Below, one piece after another: positions 22,923 to 36,400 of a stretch of DNA of 64,000 bases. Position 1 is the first letter of the stretch, and every line of letters begins with the position of its first letter. The stretch lies in NCBI GenBank assembly GCA_018466975.1, contig CM031552.1:434001-498000 (forward strand). The letters are read 5' to 3'. Made by a program: the position numbers and the translations under genes. The notes beneath the pieces were generated by a model. It ran no database searches, was not told the origin of the DNA, and saw only the letters and a program-made list of their open reading frames with translations. Source of the stretch: Sparassis latifolia. Its lineage: Eukaryota > Basidiomycota > Agaricomycetes > Polyporales > Sparassidaceae.

Positions 22923-24804
22923 TCAGTCGTCGTCGCTATCAGAGCTGCTCGAGGTATCGTCGTCCGAAAACTGCATGACGCGGTCCGCGACGGGCGAGAC
23001 AGCGCCGGCGAGGAAGTCCTCCTCCTCATCCATGTCTGCGTCCGCATCCGCATCCGCGTCCTCGTCTTCGTCCGCGCGCCCCAGGTGCTGATCGAGCTCC
23101 TCCTGGAACGCATTCATGTCGATCTCTTCCTCGTCCTCCTCCGGGGGCGGGGCATCATGCCACTGCGTCGGCGTGGGCACAATCTCTTCCATCTCAATCA
23201 CGCGGGCGGGGGGCAATGCCAGCGACGCAGGAGCGGGATTCACCTCATCCCACTCCTCTTCGTCCGAGTCAAACTGACGCTCCTGTTCGGGCGCCGGCCG
23301 TGGCTCCGTGCGAGCAGGAGCGAGGGATACTGCCATATTAGATGGCCCAGGGAACGCTAGTGATATGGGCGGCTTAGCTGGAGGTGCAGCGGGCAGTGCC
23401 AGCGCGGTGGAGGTGGCTGCAGGTGGCGGTAGCGCCAAACCGTAGTTGGGTTTAGCAGCGGAATTGGGAGGCGACAGTTTCGCGCGCTTTGCGCTTACGG
23501 GTAGCGCGGGCTTCCCAAACTCAAGCGTCTCTTCTTCGACCTCTAAGGCGCGCTTCTTACCCGGTGAAGGCGTGGTACTCGGCGCAGACGTGGTGGAGCT
23601 GGGGAGTGCCGACGGTTTCGCCGTCACTAGGGTCGGCTTTGGAGCTTGCGGTGGCCGCGGTTTCGCGACGGGAGGCGGTGGAGGAAGAGCAAGCTTAGCG
23701 GCAGGTGTCGGTGGTGGCCGTGCCGGTGCTGGAGGTGGCGCAGGTAATTGAACCTGGGGCCTTGTGGGTAAAGGCGCCGAAGGCCGCGGGCGGGACGGGG
23801 CGGGAGGTTTCTTTTCGACGATCTCGCCCTCGCTCTCTTCCTCCTCTTCCTTCTTCGGAGGTTCCTTCTTTTTAAATGACGGCGTCTTCTTGCCGTTAGT
23901 TTTGTAAAAGTTACTTGGGCCTGCATCGGCGACCGGCGCCTGAGGCACGAAGTACTTTTTATCTGCGGCTGACGGCGGATCTATTGCAGTTGCATTATGT
24001 GCCGCCCGGCCGCTGGCGGACTCGCCTTTTGTGTCCTGGTAACCCTGCAGCTTACGATCAATGATGGTGGCGACGGTGGAGGGGCTGGGATGTTGGGACA
24101 GTGGCTGAGGCTGTGCAGACGAGCGCGACGTCGACCCAGAGGTGCCAGGGTACATCGCTGGGTGGCAGGTCAGAAGATAACAGGCTGCAGAGAAACGATG
24201 GTGACGTACGCGACCCGGGATGACGCGGCGCGTGGTCCATCTTCCTGTCGTGTGCGAGATTCACGAAGGAGTCCATCTTCTCGAGCGTGAACGTCTGCAA
24301 GGCCGCGTCAGTGCGGCCGGGGCGGAGCGAGGAAGAGAAAGACGCGCCCCGAACTCTTCGTCGTATATCAGCACGCATTCAAATTCCTTGGCGGATACCT
24401 CGGTGCCTCTGAACTGATGTCCGCCCTCGCCTGTCTGTGCGTAATCGCCACGGGTCAGATTGGGGCCACTGCGCTGTGCGGGCCACATACGAACCTGCGT
24501 GCTCGCTCGCTCGACAACAACCATGTTGCCCTGCTTCTCGATCGTGCCAGGCTTGACGGAGTCGACGGACTCCGGAACAAAATTATCTGCCAGGCATTCG
24601 CAACAGACGCCACGGTCAATACCTGTCTAAGCCCGGCAACGAGGAGGACTCACATCGGAGGGAAAAAAAGTCTCGGCTGGCAAGTTGCTTGCCTGGTGGT
24701 GCGCCGGTACGAGCTTTGAGGGCGCGTCCGAGCGAGGAGCCGATTGTGAGGGGATGTCTGCCCGTGGCAGGCATCCAGGAGATGTCGGACGAGTCGGTGG
24801 CCAT
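22923..24804 (-). CDS. ELL-associated factor (EAF) type transcription elongation factor
   Basis: EAF proteins bind ELL and stimulate RNA polymerase II elongation. Four exons (24654-24804, 24348-24586, 24210-24294, 22923-24157) give 569 residues from MATDSSDISW; an in-frame ATG 51 bases upstream (24855) could add 17 residues. The N-terminal ~140 residues carry the EAF domain: RALKARTGA, then YNFVPESVDSVKPG, then ECVLIYDEEFG joined to TFTLEKMDSFVNL. The rest is a long disordered tail rich in Pro, Ala and Lys, then acidic (DADADADAD) with a Ser/Asp end, as is usual for EAF activation tails. Intron 2 needs a GC donor. The family assignment rests on the N-terminal motifs. Confidence 0.78.
24295..24347 (-). 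other. GC-AG intron in the EAF-type gene
   Basis: A 53-base intron with donor GCGCGT (24342-24347) and acceptor CAG (24295-24297). It joins YDEEFG to TFTLEKM in phase 0. Reading through shifts frame, and the nearby GT at 24342-24343 gives the wrong phase. Confidence 0.7.
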
Positions 24805-25106
24805 GGTCGGGGTCGTGGCGGGAGTTGAGTAAACCAACCACTCCTTAGCGCCCATTATATTGTAGCCACTGTACTGCCTCTTCCGGCTAAACCGTTATCT
24901 TATCTCTTCGGCCGACCTTGGTTCACAAAGGCGCCGCAACATGAATACTTGCTCAACTCTCTTGCTCTCTGACAGACAGATCGTGTCTGCAACGATGGTC
25001 CGAACATTCGAACACACATCTTCCTCGTCATCTAAAACATGAAAGTTCCTACACAACTTGTACGCCGACGCTGACCGTGGCGTGAATCGATTACACCACT
25101 AGAGTG

Positions 25107-26246
25107 TTATCGACAGCGTGAGGTAACCGTTCTGCAACTAAGCCTGGAGTGTTTCCGAGACAGTCGCAAGAGCGATATCGCTTCCCGGGAATACGCGTCT
25201 CGTGCAGGATTGTCATCCACCTGCAGCTGCGTGTCAGTGACGCTTTTTCGCCGGAGAGGTCCGACGCACCTCCGTCCAGGTGAATTCCTTCTTCAACAAC
25301 GTGAAGAAACGCTTATCAGCCTACACAGAGAGAGATGTCCATACGCATGAGCTAGAGCATGAGCCAGCGACCGCAAATCGTTGATGCGCACCTTCCGTCT
25401 CTTCTTATAGCAGAATAGCACCTCCGTGGTATCGTCGATCACCAAGTCTGCTAGCGTCTTGACCAACAACGGGAACGCAGGCTCAAAGTACACACAGTCG
25501 GCAGCCAAGAGAACATCAGGACGGGGGATATCCTGCGGGATGGGCTCGCCCCTACCCCACCGAGCATGAGAACGCAGGCGACACAGAAAGACGGCACCAG
25601 GCGGACCAATTGAGCTCCGCGACCGTGACAAGGGCAGTGAGGTCGTTCATTGAGACGTTGCGCGCCATTATCTCTATTAGAGGACTGCGGCACGATGAGC
25701 GGACGTGTGGGCGGGTGAGTGCGACTAGAGCCGTGAGGGGACGAACGCTTGGTCTGTTATACATGCTCGGGCGCCGAGTTTGCCTGCTACGAGCCCTACG
25801 AGCCCCGTCCCACTGCCTAGCTCGAGGACGTTCTTGCCTTTCCATGATCCCCGATGAGCGATGTACGCTGCAAGCACCTGGCACACCGTGCACACGCAAT
25901 TATTTAGGACGATAATTCGATGGATCACGCAAGGCAGACGCACTTCTCCAGCCGGCCAAGCGATACCCCCACATCCCGGCGATGCGTCAACCGCGAGTTT
26001 TATCACGACAGGGTTCGGCAGAAGCACAGACTCATCAGACGAGAAGCAGAGCTCGACCAGCTGGTTGTGGATGGATGGCGGCTGGGCGGACACGACGTCG
26101 GCGAGCTGGGCATCATCGTCGTTTCGGAGATGCCTGAGGGGATCGAGTTCGTCCAACTTTTCCTCGAGGATGAGATCGATCATAGGTCGGACAAAAAGGT
26201 GTTCCGAGTCGAGAACAGGCACAAGCCGATGTCGACAAGCCTTCAC
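25107..26246 (-). CDS. EFM6: Protein-lysine methyltransferase, EFM6/METTL21 type
   Basis: Members of this seven-beta-strand family methylate lysines of translation factors; yeast Efm6 acts on eEF1A. Six exons (25944-26246, 25747-25877, 25607-25684, 25392-25551, 25270-25320, 25107-25220) give 278 residues. The SAM-binding motif I is NVLELGSGTGLVGLVAGKLGA, followed by ITDQAPLIEIMARNV and the post-I acidic residues. The family D/N-x-x-Y-like motif is ADCVYFEP, and the FCYKKRRKADKRFF block near the C-terminus is characteristic of the Efm6 branch. The start may be internal, because the first 40 residues are not conserved motifs. It diverges from the glycogen-binding-domain gene. Confidence 0.82.
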
Positions 26247-26693
26247 TTAAGAAACTTGGAGATCGAAAGAGCTTGAGCGAATGCCTAGAAGATCAGAGAC
26301 CCAGAAATATTTGGGAGAGGGAGAGAGGCAGAAAGTTATGCAAAGAGAGATTGCGAGAGGCTCGAAAGGTTAGCAGAGATCGCCGGCGCCTCCTGCCAGC
26401 GGGCGTCGATAGTGCGAGGCGTGGAAGCGGGCCCTGCTGACCGGCACGCCCTCGCCGTATATCTCTTCCCTCTCCACCTTCTTCCTTCTCCTCCTCGTGC
26501 TGAGCACCTATCTTCCGTGTCATCTCCACCGGTGAGTGTACCCCCCTCCTCGCTGCTCGTCGATATTCTGTCCCCGCAACCCCGTGTCGCACATCTCACC
26601 TGTCTCAAATTTTATAGGTCTACTCGTTCGGCTAAACGGGGCATAATTTTCGTACACGAACTCGTTCACTTTCTCTCTCTGCAACGACCTGTC
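26247..26693. other. Divergent promoter region
   Basis: About 450 bases between the starts of the EFM6-type gene (minus) and the CBM gene (plus), rich in purine (26313-26345) and pyrimidine (26460-26530) tracts, which are common near basidiomycete transcription starts. No gene is supported. Confidence 0.5.
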
Positions 26694-27810
26694 ATGTCTG
26701 AACTTCACGAAGCCGTCTTCAAGTGGTACGCACCCGCCTATCTCTACCCTGTCTCACTCGCTTACCACCCCCCCCCGCGTAGGCCACATCCAGGAGCCTC
26801 CGACGTGATCGTCACCGGCTCCTTCGACCAGGTATGTTCCGCCTTCGGTACCCCCCACGCCGCTGACCCGCGCGCTCCAGTGGTCTGGCACGATACACCT
26901 CCCCCGTAAGGGCTCCACCTTCGAGGGCGGCGTCAAGATCCCCTGGGGCGAGAAGATCGCCTACAAGTACATCGTCGACGGCCGCTGGACCACCACAGAC
27001 GACCAGCCCACCGAGATCGATCCCATGGGCAACCTAAACAACGTCTACGACTCCCCAGTGCGGCCGCCCCCTGCCGTGCTTGCGTCTGCCCCAGAGCCAG
27101 CAGCAGTGCCAGAGGCGCCGGAGAAGACCCGCGAGGGTGCAGTCACCGGCGCCGTGATCGGCGTTGTAGAGACGGTGAAGCAGACTGCGGTCGCAATGGT
27201 GGAGACCCTCGCACCCGGGACGACCTCGCGCGCGGCGGATAGCGCACCCGTCACGCCCCCGAAGGAGGTGCCCACGGCGCCTGCGCCATTAGAGACATCG
27301 CCAGCGCGGTCGGTCTCGGCGGAGGCCGTTCACCCCCCTGCCGCCGAGCCTGTGGCAATCGCGCCCACCGTTCCTATTCCTATTGTCCCCCTCGGCGTAG
27401 AGCCTCCTGCGAACGGCAGTTCCACGCAATCGCCCGAAGCCACCTCGAAGCCGCTCGATACCACCGTCGTAGAGGGTACTGCGACAGCAGCCCCCGCACC
27501 GGAGGCGTCCACGCACGCACCTGCAGTGAACGGTGCCGCCAAGCCCGCTACGAATGGCGCCGAGAAAGCCGCGACGAACGGCGCTTCCAAGTCGCCGCCC
27601 GCGTCGCCTAACAAGACCATGCGCTTCCCCTCCATCGGCTCTTCCCGTCACTCCAGCCGCGCGTCCGTGTCCGAATTTGGCGAGAGCTCGGGCGCGGATA
27701 AGGAGACGCACGCGAGCCGCGTCAACACCACGCAGCGGAAAAAGCGCTCCAGCATCTTTGGGAGGATCAAGGACATCTTCCACCACGAGGATGGGTCCCC
27801 GCCCAAGTAG
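26694..27810 (+). CDS. Protein with N-terminal AMPK1-type glycogen-binding domain (Crp1/Mdg1-like)
   Basis: Exons 26694-26725, 26783-26831 and 26881-27810 give 336 residues. The first ~80 residues form a complete E-set/CBM48-like domain: FKWPHPGASDVIVTGSFDQW, then LPRKGSTFEGGVKIPWGEKIAYKYIVDGRW and GNLNNVY. This is the signature of AMPK beta-type glycogen binding and of yeast Crp1/Mdg1. The remaining ~250 residues are disordered, rich in Ala, Pro, Thr and Val with several NGA repeats, and end in a basic/Ser-rich KKRSSIFGRIKDIFHHEDGS segment that may be a conserved short helix. The role in this fungus is unknown. Mdg1 acts in pheromone signalling and Crp1 binds cruciform DNA in yeast. Confidence 0.82.
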
Positions 27811-28246
27811 GGGGCCCGCGCCTTTTTGCGCTGCTCTGCGCTCGCTATAGACTTATGATGCTCTGACGAAGTACACGATACGTTGATGATTGGTTTCTTT
27901 TGGCTTTGCTCCTGCCTGCTTGTCGCCCGGCTCTTGGAGTTACAGTAGATACTTTCTGTACGCGTTCTTGTAGTATAGTATATTCGTAGCACTGAAGGAT
28001 CTCTCTCTCTCCCCACAGATCTACTGTAAATAATGGGCGTTATTCCTCTAGTTTACTCTCTTTCTTTTCGTTGCTCGCATATCCTGACCCAGAAGGTCCA
28101 CGTTGGTCATGATCGAGAAGCGACCTCGCGAATCATTTTTGTAGGCCATGCCCTTACCATGAGGACATCGACAGACACAACGCGCGATGTGCAAGAAATT
28201 CGATGCAGAACGACCAAATCAAAGTGCGATACAGTATTTACACCAG
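27811..28246. other. Convergent 3' spacer
   Basis: About 430 bases between two genes that end toward each other. It should hold both poly(A) sites. A CT dinucleotide run lies near 28001. No gene is seen. Confidence 0.5.
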
Positions 28247-31200
28247 TTATCTCCCGCCCTTTTTCTCGACCCGCCACTCCTTGAAGATCCCGTCGAGACT
28301 CTTGTAGATCAAGTGCGAAGGCAGGCACCGTATGATTTCGCCCACGCGCGCCTCCGCCTCGCCCTTGCCAGTGTCGGGTGCGGCTTTTTTCGCATACTCC
28401 ACCGCCAGCCGGAAGATCGCCAGCACGGCCAACGAGACGTGTGTCTGCTGCGCCCCGTGCGCAGAGCCCTGCGAGAGCGCGGAAAGGAGCGGCCCCGAGA
28501 CGCTCGGCGCGGAGATGGTTGGCGTGTTCTGGTTGTACGAGGAACGTTCCCCGCGCACGAGTCGAAGGAGGATTTCCAGGATGTTGTCGGTCTCCGTCAT
28601 GTGTGTTCGCAGGAACCGCTGGCGTTCGTTGACAAGACCAACGCTGGAATTTCCGGCCCACGCCTCCAGGAGGGTCCAAATGGTCGGGGGCTGCAAATCT
28701 CCATCAGACGACCGCCCTCGGCGAGAATGTCGTGGTAGATATACTCACCGGATCAGGGTCAGCGACCTCGATCTTCTTCTCCCAGCCATCCGCTGCGTCA
28801 CCAGCAACCCAAAACATGCGCCCAAACATGCTCCTCAGCCACTCCTGCACGTCTCCCGTCTTCACCCATTTAGGCTCCGAGAGTGGACGTTCCCTGTCCA
28901 AGTGCCCGATGAGCGTAACCTTTGCAGGAAGTGAAACCTTCGAAAACGCAGGCACTGTCGGATCGGCGTCAGGATCTTCTGATATTTCCAGAGGGACATA
29001 TGACGATGTCGCTTCAGAAAAACCCTCAATCTGGAGGTACCACGGTTAACATAAAATACGTTATGAGTATTACAGAAAACCAACCATGATGCCTTTGAAG
29101 CCACCGGCGTCGTCTTTGTCAACGTTCATGTAGACTTCGATACGGCCCTCTCCTCTGAATACCTTCAGCTTGTCGACGATCTCCGCGTCGATAACCAGCC
29201 TTCTCGTGCCCGCTGCGAACGAGATGGAGAGACGATTGGCTGAAGCAGTCTTGCCAGCTTTCCCATCCGTCTTCTGAGGCGACTGCGAATTAGAAGGCTC
29301 ACTAATTGTCGTCGAAGGGGGGCAAGATGGCGAGACGAGCGTGTGCGAAACGGGGGATGCAGAGGGCTCTGTAGTCGGCACGTCGAGCTGCGAAAATTCT
29401 TCCTGAGCGGGCTGTGTAGGTTCCATGAGCAACTCGGCTTCGATAGCGTCCGCTGTGTCCGCTGCGTCGCCTTTATTCGCAGTGGTGGACGAAGAGAGGT
29501 TCGGGCCTTGCACGTTTGTATCAGGTACAGTAGATGCAATAGAGTCGGTAGCCTGGAGAGGGGCACCGCCACTGTGAGAAGTACTTTCGGAGGGAGCCTG
29601 CGCATCAACATGTGGTGTACTGTTAGCGACATCCGCAGGAGGCACAGAAGTAGGCTCGACGGATGGTGAAACCACAGCAGCAGAAACATCATGGACGACA
29701 GACGACTCGGGAGGAGCTGACTGTACATCCGGAAGGATTTCAGGTCCAACCTCCTGATGAGCTTTCCCATTCACTGCAGGCACGCCATTCTCTTGGCGAT
29801 GAGCAGCAACGTCTGAAGATACGTCTGCTGGGCCATTTAATGGCAGGCTCTCTGTGGAGTGAACACCGTTCGGACCATGAGAAGCAGAAGACATACTGCC
29901 AAGCTCGGCATTCAGGACGTTCTCATACTGCTCGTCCACGGAGCCCTGAGCATCGTCATCGCTCAGCATATGATAATCGTCGTGCCCATCCCCTTGCATA
30001 TCATCATAACCATTGCCTTCAATAAGAAAATCGAGATTAGCGGTGCGAACGAAGCCATCTAGACGAGCTTCGCGCCCACACTATGCACGCTCTCGGACAA
30101 CAAGGACGTACCATATTCGCCACCACCAATATGAGGATCATGATAATCTTTGACGTCGCTGAAATGCGAATCGTCCCCGTCGCCTTCACCCTCTTCGCCG
30201 CCGATGGCGGCCATTAGCCAGTCCCCCTCACTGACAGTCTCTGCGACACTCGGTGCGACACTGTCACGGCCCGCCGCATTTTCAACATCATAATCCACGC
30301 TGGCGGCGACGCTCACACCGTCGTGCTCAGCACCCGGCGGTGGCGGAGGAGGACCTCGACCATCTTCCGCATCACCGTCATCATCCTCGAGTTTCTTTCG
30401 TTTCCCTTCCTTGTGTTAGCGGCGGAAGATGAACCAAGAGAGAATGAGGATTGCGGCGTAATCGGGTGGGCATCATCAGCAGTTACAGGAGTGTGAAAAT
30501 AGATGCGAATCCGCGACGGGGGAGGAGGTATGAAACTAGTTTCCTCCATCTTCGTTGCCTCCCCAGGGATGGCAACGTCCTCAGCAGATTTAGTAGAGTC
30601 CATAAGAGCATCATCAGAATTGACCGTAACACCCTCGACCTTGACTGAAGGAGAAGCAGATATGGCCTCTGATGCCTGAGCATCCGCAGATGGCTCAGAC
30701 GAAGAAGGATTCTCCTTCTGAGGATTCTCGTTCTCGACCTTCACCGCCGGCTCGACAGAATCGGGTAGTGAGACACCCCAGCTCCAAGACAAGTCCCGAA
30801 TCTCCAGCCCGATGATCTTAAAATCCGTCAGTGTCCGTCTGTTCTCATCCTTTTTACCCGAAGAGAAACTCGACGACATCAAGACACCGCTGTCCTTCGC
30901 ACTGTGCATGACACTTGCGTCATGACGACCACCACGAGAGGAGGAGAACCCTTGATTGCGGCCACGGAAGGAGGAACTCGAATAGTTCTGTTGCTGATAA
31001 TGGTGCGGTTGCTGCTGCTGGTAACCGTGCGAGTATCCTTGACCGCCTCCAGCAGAGAACGACCCACCTCTCCGGTTATCCCTGTTTCCAAAGCCTCGGT
31101 TGGACCCATGCCCTCGGAAACTTCCCCCGCCCTGACCACCACCGCCACCACCACCACGCCCTCCCATATTGTTGTACATCCCACCTCCTCTGCTCCTGTT

Positions 31201-32063
31201 CCCACCTCTGTTCATTCCCATCGGTACACCTCTGCCTCTTCCAGCGTTACTCCCACCGCGACTGCCGCCGTAGCCACCCCGGCCTGCGCCCATCGATAGC
31301 TGAGCAAGAGAGGACCACCACCTCGACTGTGGTGTCCCTGACCGGGCCCAGGTCCGAACGAGCTCATCCCACCACCTTGCTGCATGGGAGGAGGCGGCGG
31401 AGGTTGGAACTGTGGCTGTGGTGGAGCTGATCCTCGGTGCTGATTGGGACTATCGAACCGCGGTCGTTTCGCAGGTGGGAATTGCTGAGGTGATGTCTGG
31501 TGGATATTGCGGTTGTTGAGGCGAGGCTGTTGCTGCTGTGGGTGAAAGAACGGCTGCTGTTGTGGCTGTTGGAACTGTTGAGGGGGTGGGACATGTGACT
31601 GGAACGTAGTCTGGGGAGCATGTTGAGCTGCAGGACCGGGCTGAGGAACGTAAGGTTGCTGATACGCGCCCGCTTGGGGCTGGTACGGATTATAGGCGGG
31701 CTGAGGCGGAGGCTGAGGGGGTGGTTGAACAACAGGCGGGGGTGGTTGGAAGTGAGGCTGAGCTTGCCTCTGTTGCTGCTGCTGCTGCTGCTGCCAGGCT
31801 AAGTTCTGTTGGCCCCCATAGCCATAGTTCGCGTACAGAGCAGACTGCTCAGGAGTAGGTCGAGCAGGTTGTGCTGGCTGTGAGGTAGACCAGTGCGGAG
31901 TGAAGGTACCAACCGCCGGCGTCTGAGCATGCTGTGCTGCAGTAGCTGCAGCCCAATAAGCAGAGTAATCCGGCTGAGCAGGCTGAGGTGGTGGAGGACC
32001 TGGCGGCAGGGGCGGTTGTTGCGGATTGTACGCAGGTGTAGTCACGAAGGGATTCTTGTTCAT
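28247..32063 (-). CDS. Large RGG/Q-rich low-complexity protein of unknown function
   Basis: Six exons (31322-32063, 30487-31283, 30112-30409, 29085-30058, 28749-29030, 28247-28690) give 1178 residues in one frame. The N-terminus MNKNPFVTTPAYNPQQ opens a ~250-residue Pro/Gln/Tyr region with a CAG-encoded Gln run (near 31769-31797). A Gly/Arg segment with many RGG motifs follows. The middle is acidic and Ser-rich. The last ~240 residues look folded: RLSISFAAGTRRLVIDAEIVDKL, then WVKTGDVQEWLRSMFGRMFW and PPTIWTLLEAW. I recognise no named family. The first intron (31284-31321) is only 38 bases in this model and its donor could lie 6 bases upstream. The prion-like plus RGG composition suggests an RNA-binding, condensate-prone protein. 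Confidence 0.68.
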
Positions 32064-32353
32064 CGTGGCGGAATTCTATGATAGATCTCGGAGCATAAGA
32101 TACAGAGAAGTTGCAAAAGAGCACGCTGGAGAATAAGTTGCTGATACGATAGGCAGGGAGTAAGGAAGACGTCAGAACGCAAGGTCAGAAAAACAGCGTC
32201 GCCGGCATGGAGATGACACGCAGGCGGAGTAAAGAAAGGCGTAGTCACAACCATCACACCCGCGTCACACTTGTCACAGCAGGAAAAAACAAGACAGAAA
32301 ATTGAGTTGAACAGCAAGAGAAAAGGTATATACCACAGGATGGAACCGGCCAG

Positions 32354-33943
<1,590 letters not shown>

Positions 33944-34100
33944 GTTTTGGGAGAAAGACGCAGGTTGGTCACGCCGCGAACGTGACAACTGCTGAAGCGC
34001 TGACCCTTTGTGACAGACCGTGGTTCTCCAAGTCGCTTTGTCCAAGTTAGTTTGCTCCTCCCCCTCATCGCATACATCCCTCTCCGAGAGCCAATCCAGC

Positions 34101-35358
34101 ATGGATACCTCTCCCGACGCTACAGACACGACAGCAGAGTTGCTTTCCTACGACGACGTCCCCTACTCGGAGCAGCTCCCCGCTCAACCCACCGCCGACC
34201 CAAGTCACCCGCAACTTGCTGATCGCATTGGCAATACCAAAGTCTATTTGTTGTCAGAGACGTCTGGGGCGAGGGTAGGAAAGGTGCGCTGGTAGAACGT
34301 ATCATGGGGGGCAAACAATGGGCCTAACAGGAGAGCTCCCAACTTGGATTCTATTCATGTGCTCGGTATGTTCGGTACGGTAAGCGTAAACACGGAAGCG
34401 AGGAGGAAGCTACGAATGTGGAGGACGATGTCTCTATGGGTGATGGTGAGTCGTGTGGGTAATGTACTGATCGAATCACCACCTCTGACGGTCTCTCGTA
34501 GGTTCGCCCTACAGAGAAAATGCCATTCTATTCCACGGGACTCCAATATCACATCTACCGACCTCAAACATCTTCGCGTATGCTACCCACTTCGACGCGC
34601 ACCCAATGGCCCTTGAATGGATTGACGACACAACCTGCATCCTCGTATTTCCCTCAAAACCGTCAGCACGTCTCGCGCATCGGCGTCTCGCCAAGTCTAT
34701 TGCAGAAGAGCCTTCTACACAGGACGGCTCTGTAACGGCGAAACCTTTTCCGGTCGCTTTATGGCCACCGAGGGACAGAATCAACAAGAGTCTAGGACAG
34801 AGCGAGGGACTAAAGGGAGCGATCAGGATGAGGTGGGCTACGACCGAAGACGTGAAGAAGAGAGGAGCCAAAAACAAAAGTGAATTTTACAAGACATATG
34901 GGAGGGAGGGACACCCTGGAGGAGCTCGCGAATCAGAGAGGGAAGAGGGGCAGCCGAGCAAGAGGAGGAAAAGCGACTACAAGGAGTCAGTTGAGAGGGC
35001 ACAACTTGATGACGACCTCGATGCCTTCTTAGCCGAAGAGGATGCTCCATCTCCAGAACCACCTTCTCCTCCGTCAAAGATGCGGTCCGACTATATTGGT
35101 AGCGACGGCAGGACTCTTCTGGAAAGGACGTCCATGATTCGAGCCCACCCCGATACCTTGGCATCGCGAATTATGGCGCCCCTACCACGTCGTGGTAGGT
35201 CACGGAGAGGGGGCCGAGAGCAGGAAGAGAGCGACAGTAGGAGCAGAGGCGAGCGGCTGGGAGAAGGTGACAGGAGATCCCGTGGACGGAGACGATCCCA
35301 GAAAACCGAGCAGGACCTAGACGATGAGCTGGACGCATTTCTTAATGAGAAGGACTGA
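34101..35358 (+). CDS. NCBP3-like RNA-binding protein with C-terminal FoP-type tail
   Basis: Three exons (34101-34283, 34331-34445, 34502-35358) give 384 residues. The central block NIFAYATHFDAHPMALEWIDDTTCILVF is the RRM-like motif of the nuclear cap-binding subunit 3 family, where a WxDD-type motif contacts the cap. The C-terminal half is Arg/Ser/Glu-rich with RRGRSRRGGREQ and repeats the acidic motif LDDELDAFL twice (near 35006 and 35319), like the duplicated tail of mRNA-export adaptor (FoP/CHTOP-type) proteins. The role is probably in mRNA packaging or export at the cap, inferred from family knowledge. It is divergent with KRR1. No defects are seen. Confidence 0.75.
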
Positions 35359-36400
35359 TGCTTCATGACTGAATTCGACGCATGGGTTATCAGTATATCT
35401 TGCCGGTACAGAGTCCATTACATGCGTGCACATAGTGGCCCAGCGTCACATTGACCAGCGTGTAGTAAGTCTGCCATGTTGTGAGTACTTGCAGGTCTCT
35501 GCACACCGGTGGAAGATGTAAGTACCCGACTGTGGTACTTACTAAGTGCATACCCGGCAAGAATTAAAGAAGTTGCAAGTATGATTTGAATGGCCGTACT
35601 CCGTGGGACTCCTTGTAAGTCATTTTGGATATGAGCAAGCATCGTGAGCTTAAGAGAAAGAGGAATAAACTCATGTTCACGATAGCGCTCGGCAACGTGG
35701 AGGGCAAAACGATCGATTGCACTTTGTGGACCCAAGTGGGTCCGGCCCGGGCCCGGGCTACTAGGCTTTTCTCTCTTGGACTGCCGTTAACTGACTCTTT
35801 CATATATTCTTCGGCGACTATTATAGAGTTTACATGCGCACCGCAACGTTAGCTATTATTGTCTTCTCTCCTGGGAGCGTCTGTTGCTGCACCGTGATAT
35901 CAATCATAAGAAGCCCCAACTTGAACTCTGCGTGATTCAGCGGCCAGAAGTCAAAGCTTCCACGGTTCCCGAGCGCACCATTGCGTAGCCACTTTCACTC
36001 ATCTGCATCCTTGTCGATTCCAGCGCAGCCTCCTCATAATCAGAACATGAATCCTTGGTGACTTAGAAACAGTGACTTGACGCGTGGCCTCAGTACAGGA
36101 AGTTTTGGTTTGTTGAACTGATCGATTCTCAGAGCTGGAATAGAGCTCAATGGCGGCACGGCCTTCCGAATCATCATGTTCTCTTGTTAGCGCTAGGAAC
36201 TCTTGCTACCAGCGCTCGGGACCTCATAAGGAATCAGGTTTTTCTCTATCGGTCCATTTGTCTCCATCTGACGCCATATGGGAGCCCGCATCTCCGACCA
36301 GCACATGGTGGCTTAATAGAGATTGCAGAGGTCGTGCCGATACAATTCGAAATGCGAAGTATTCTTTTGGTATCAGCGGACGTCTTTAAATATGTAGGGA
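35359..36400. other. Spacer with duplicated segment, upstream of the adenylate-forming reductase
   Basis: About 1 kb. The left part (35565-35740) carries the repeat listed separately. The right part is the likely promoter of the reductase gene. No complete gene is supported. Confidence 0.5.
35565..35740. repeat. Dispersed duplication, copy A
   Basis: About 175 bases closely similar to 47815-47980 in the same orientation, sharing GAAGTTGCAAGTATG, CTCCGTGGGAC and AAAACGATCGATTGC among other runs. On the minus strand both read as an exon fragment with PLSLKLTMLAHIQNDLQGV and ILATSL, ending at a GTAAGT donor, so both look like relics of the same N-terminal exon. The parent protein is not recognised. 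Copy A has about 25 extra bases (GATAGCGCTCGG onward). Confidence 0.8.

Noticed and set aside
23446..23751. Gly-rich plus-strand frame
   Set aside because: Antisense shadow of the Pro/Ala-rich EAF-type tail.
30904..31430. Plus-strand frames rich in Thr/His
   Set aside because: Antisense of the RGG region in the large low-complexity gene.
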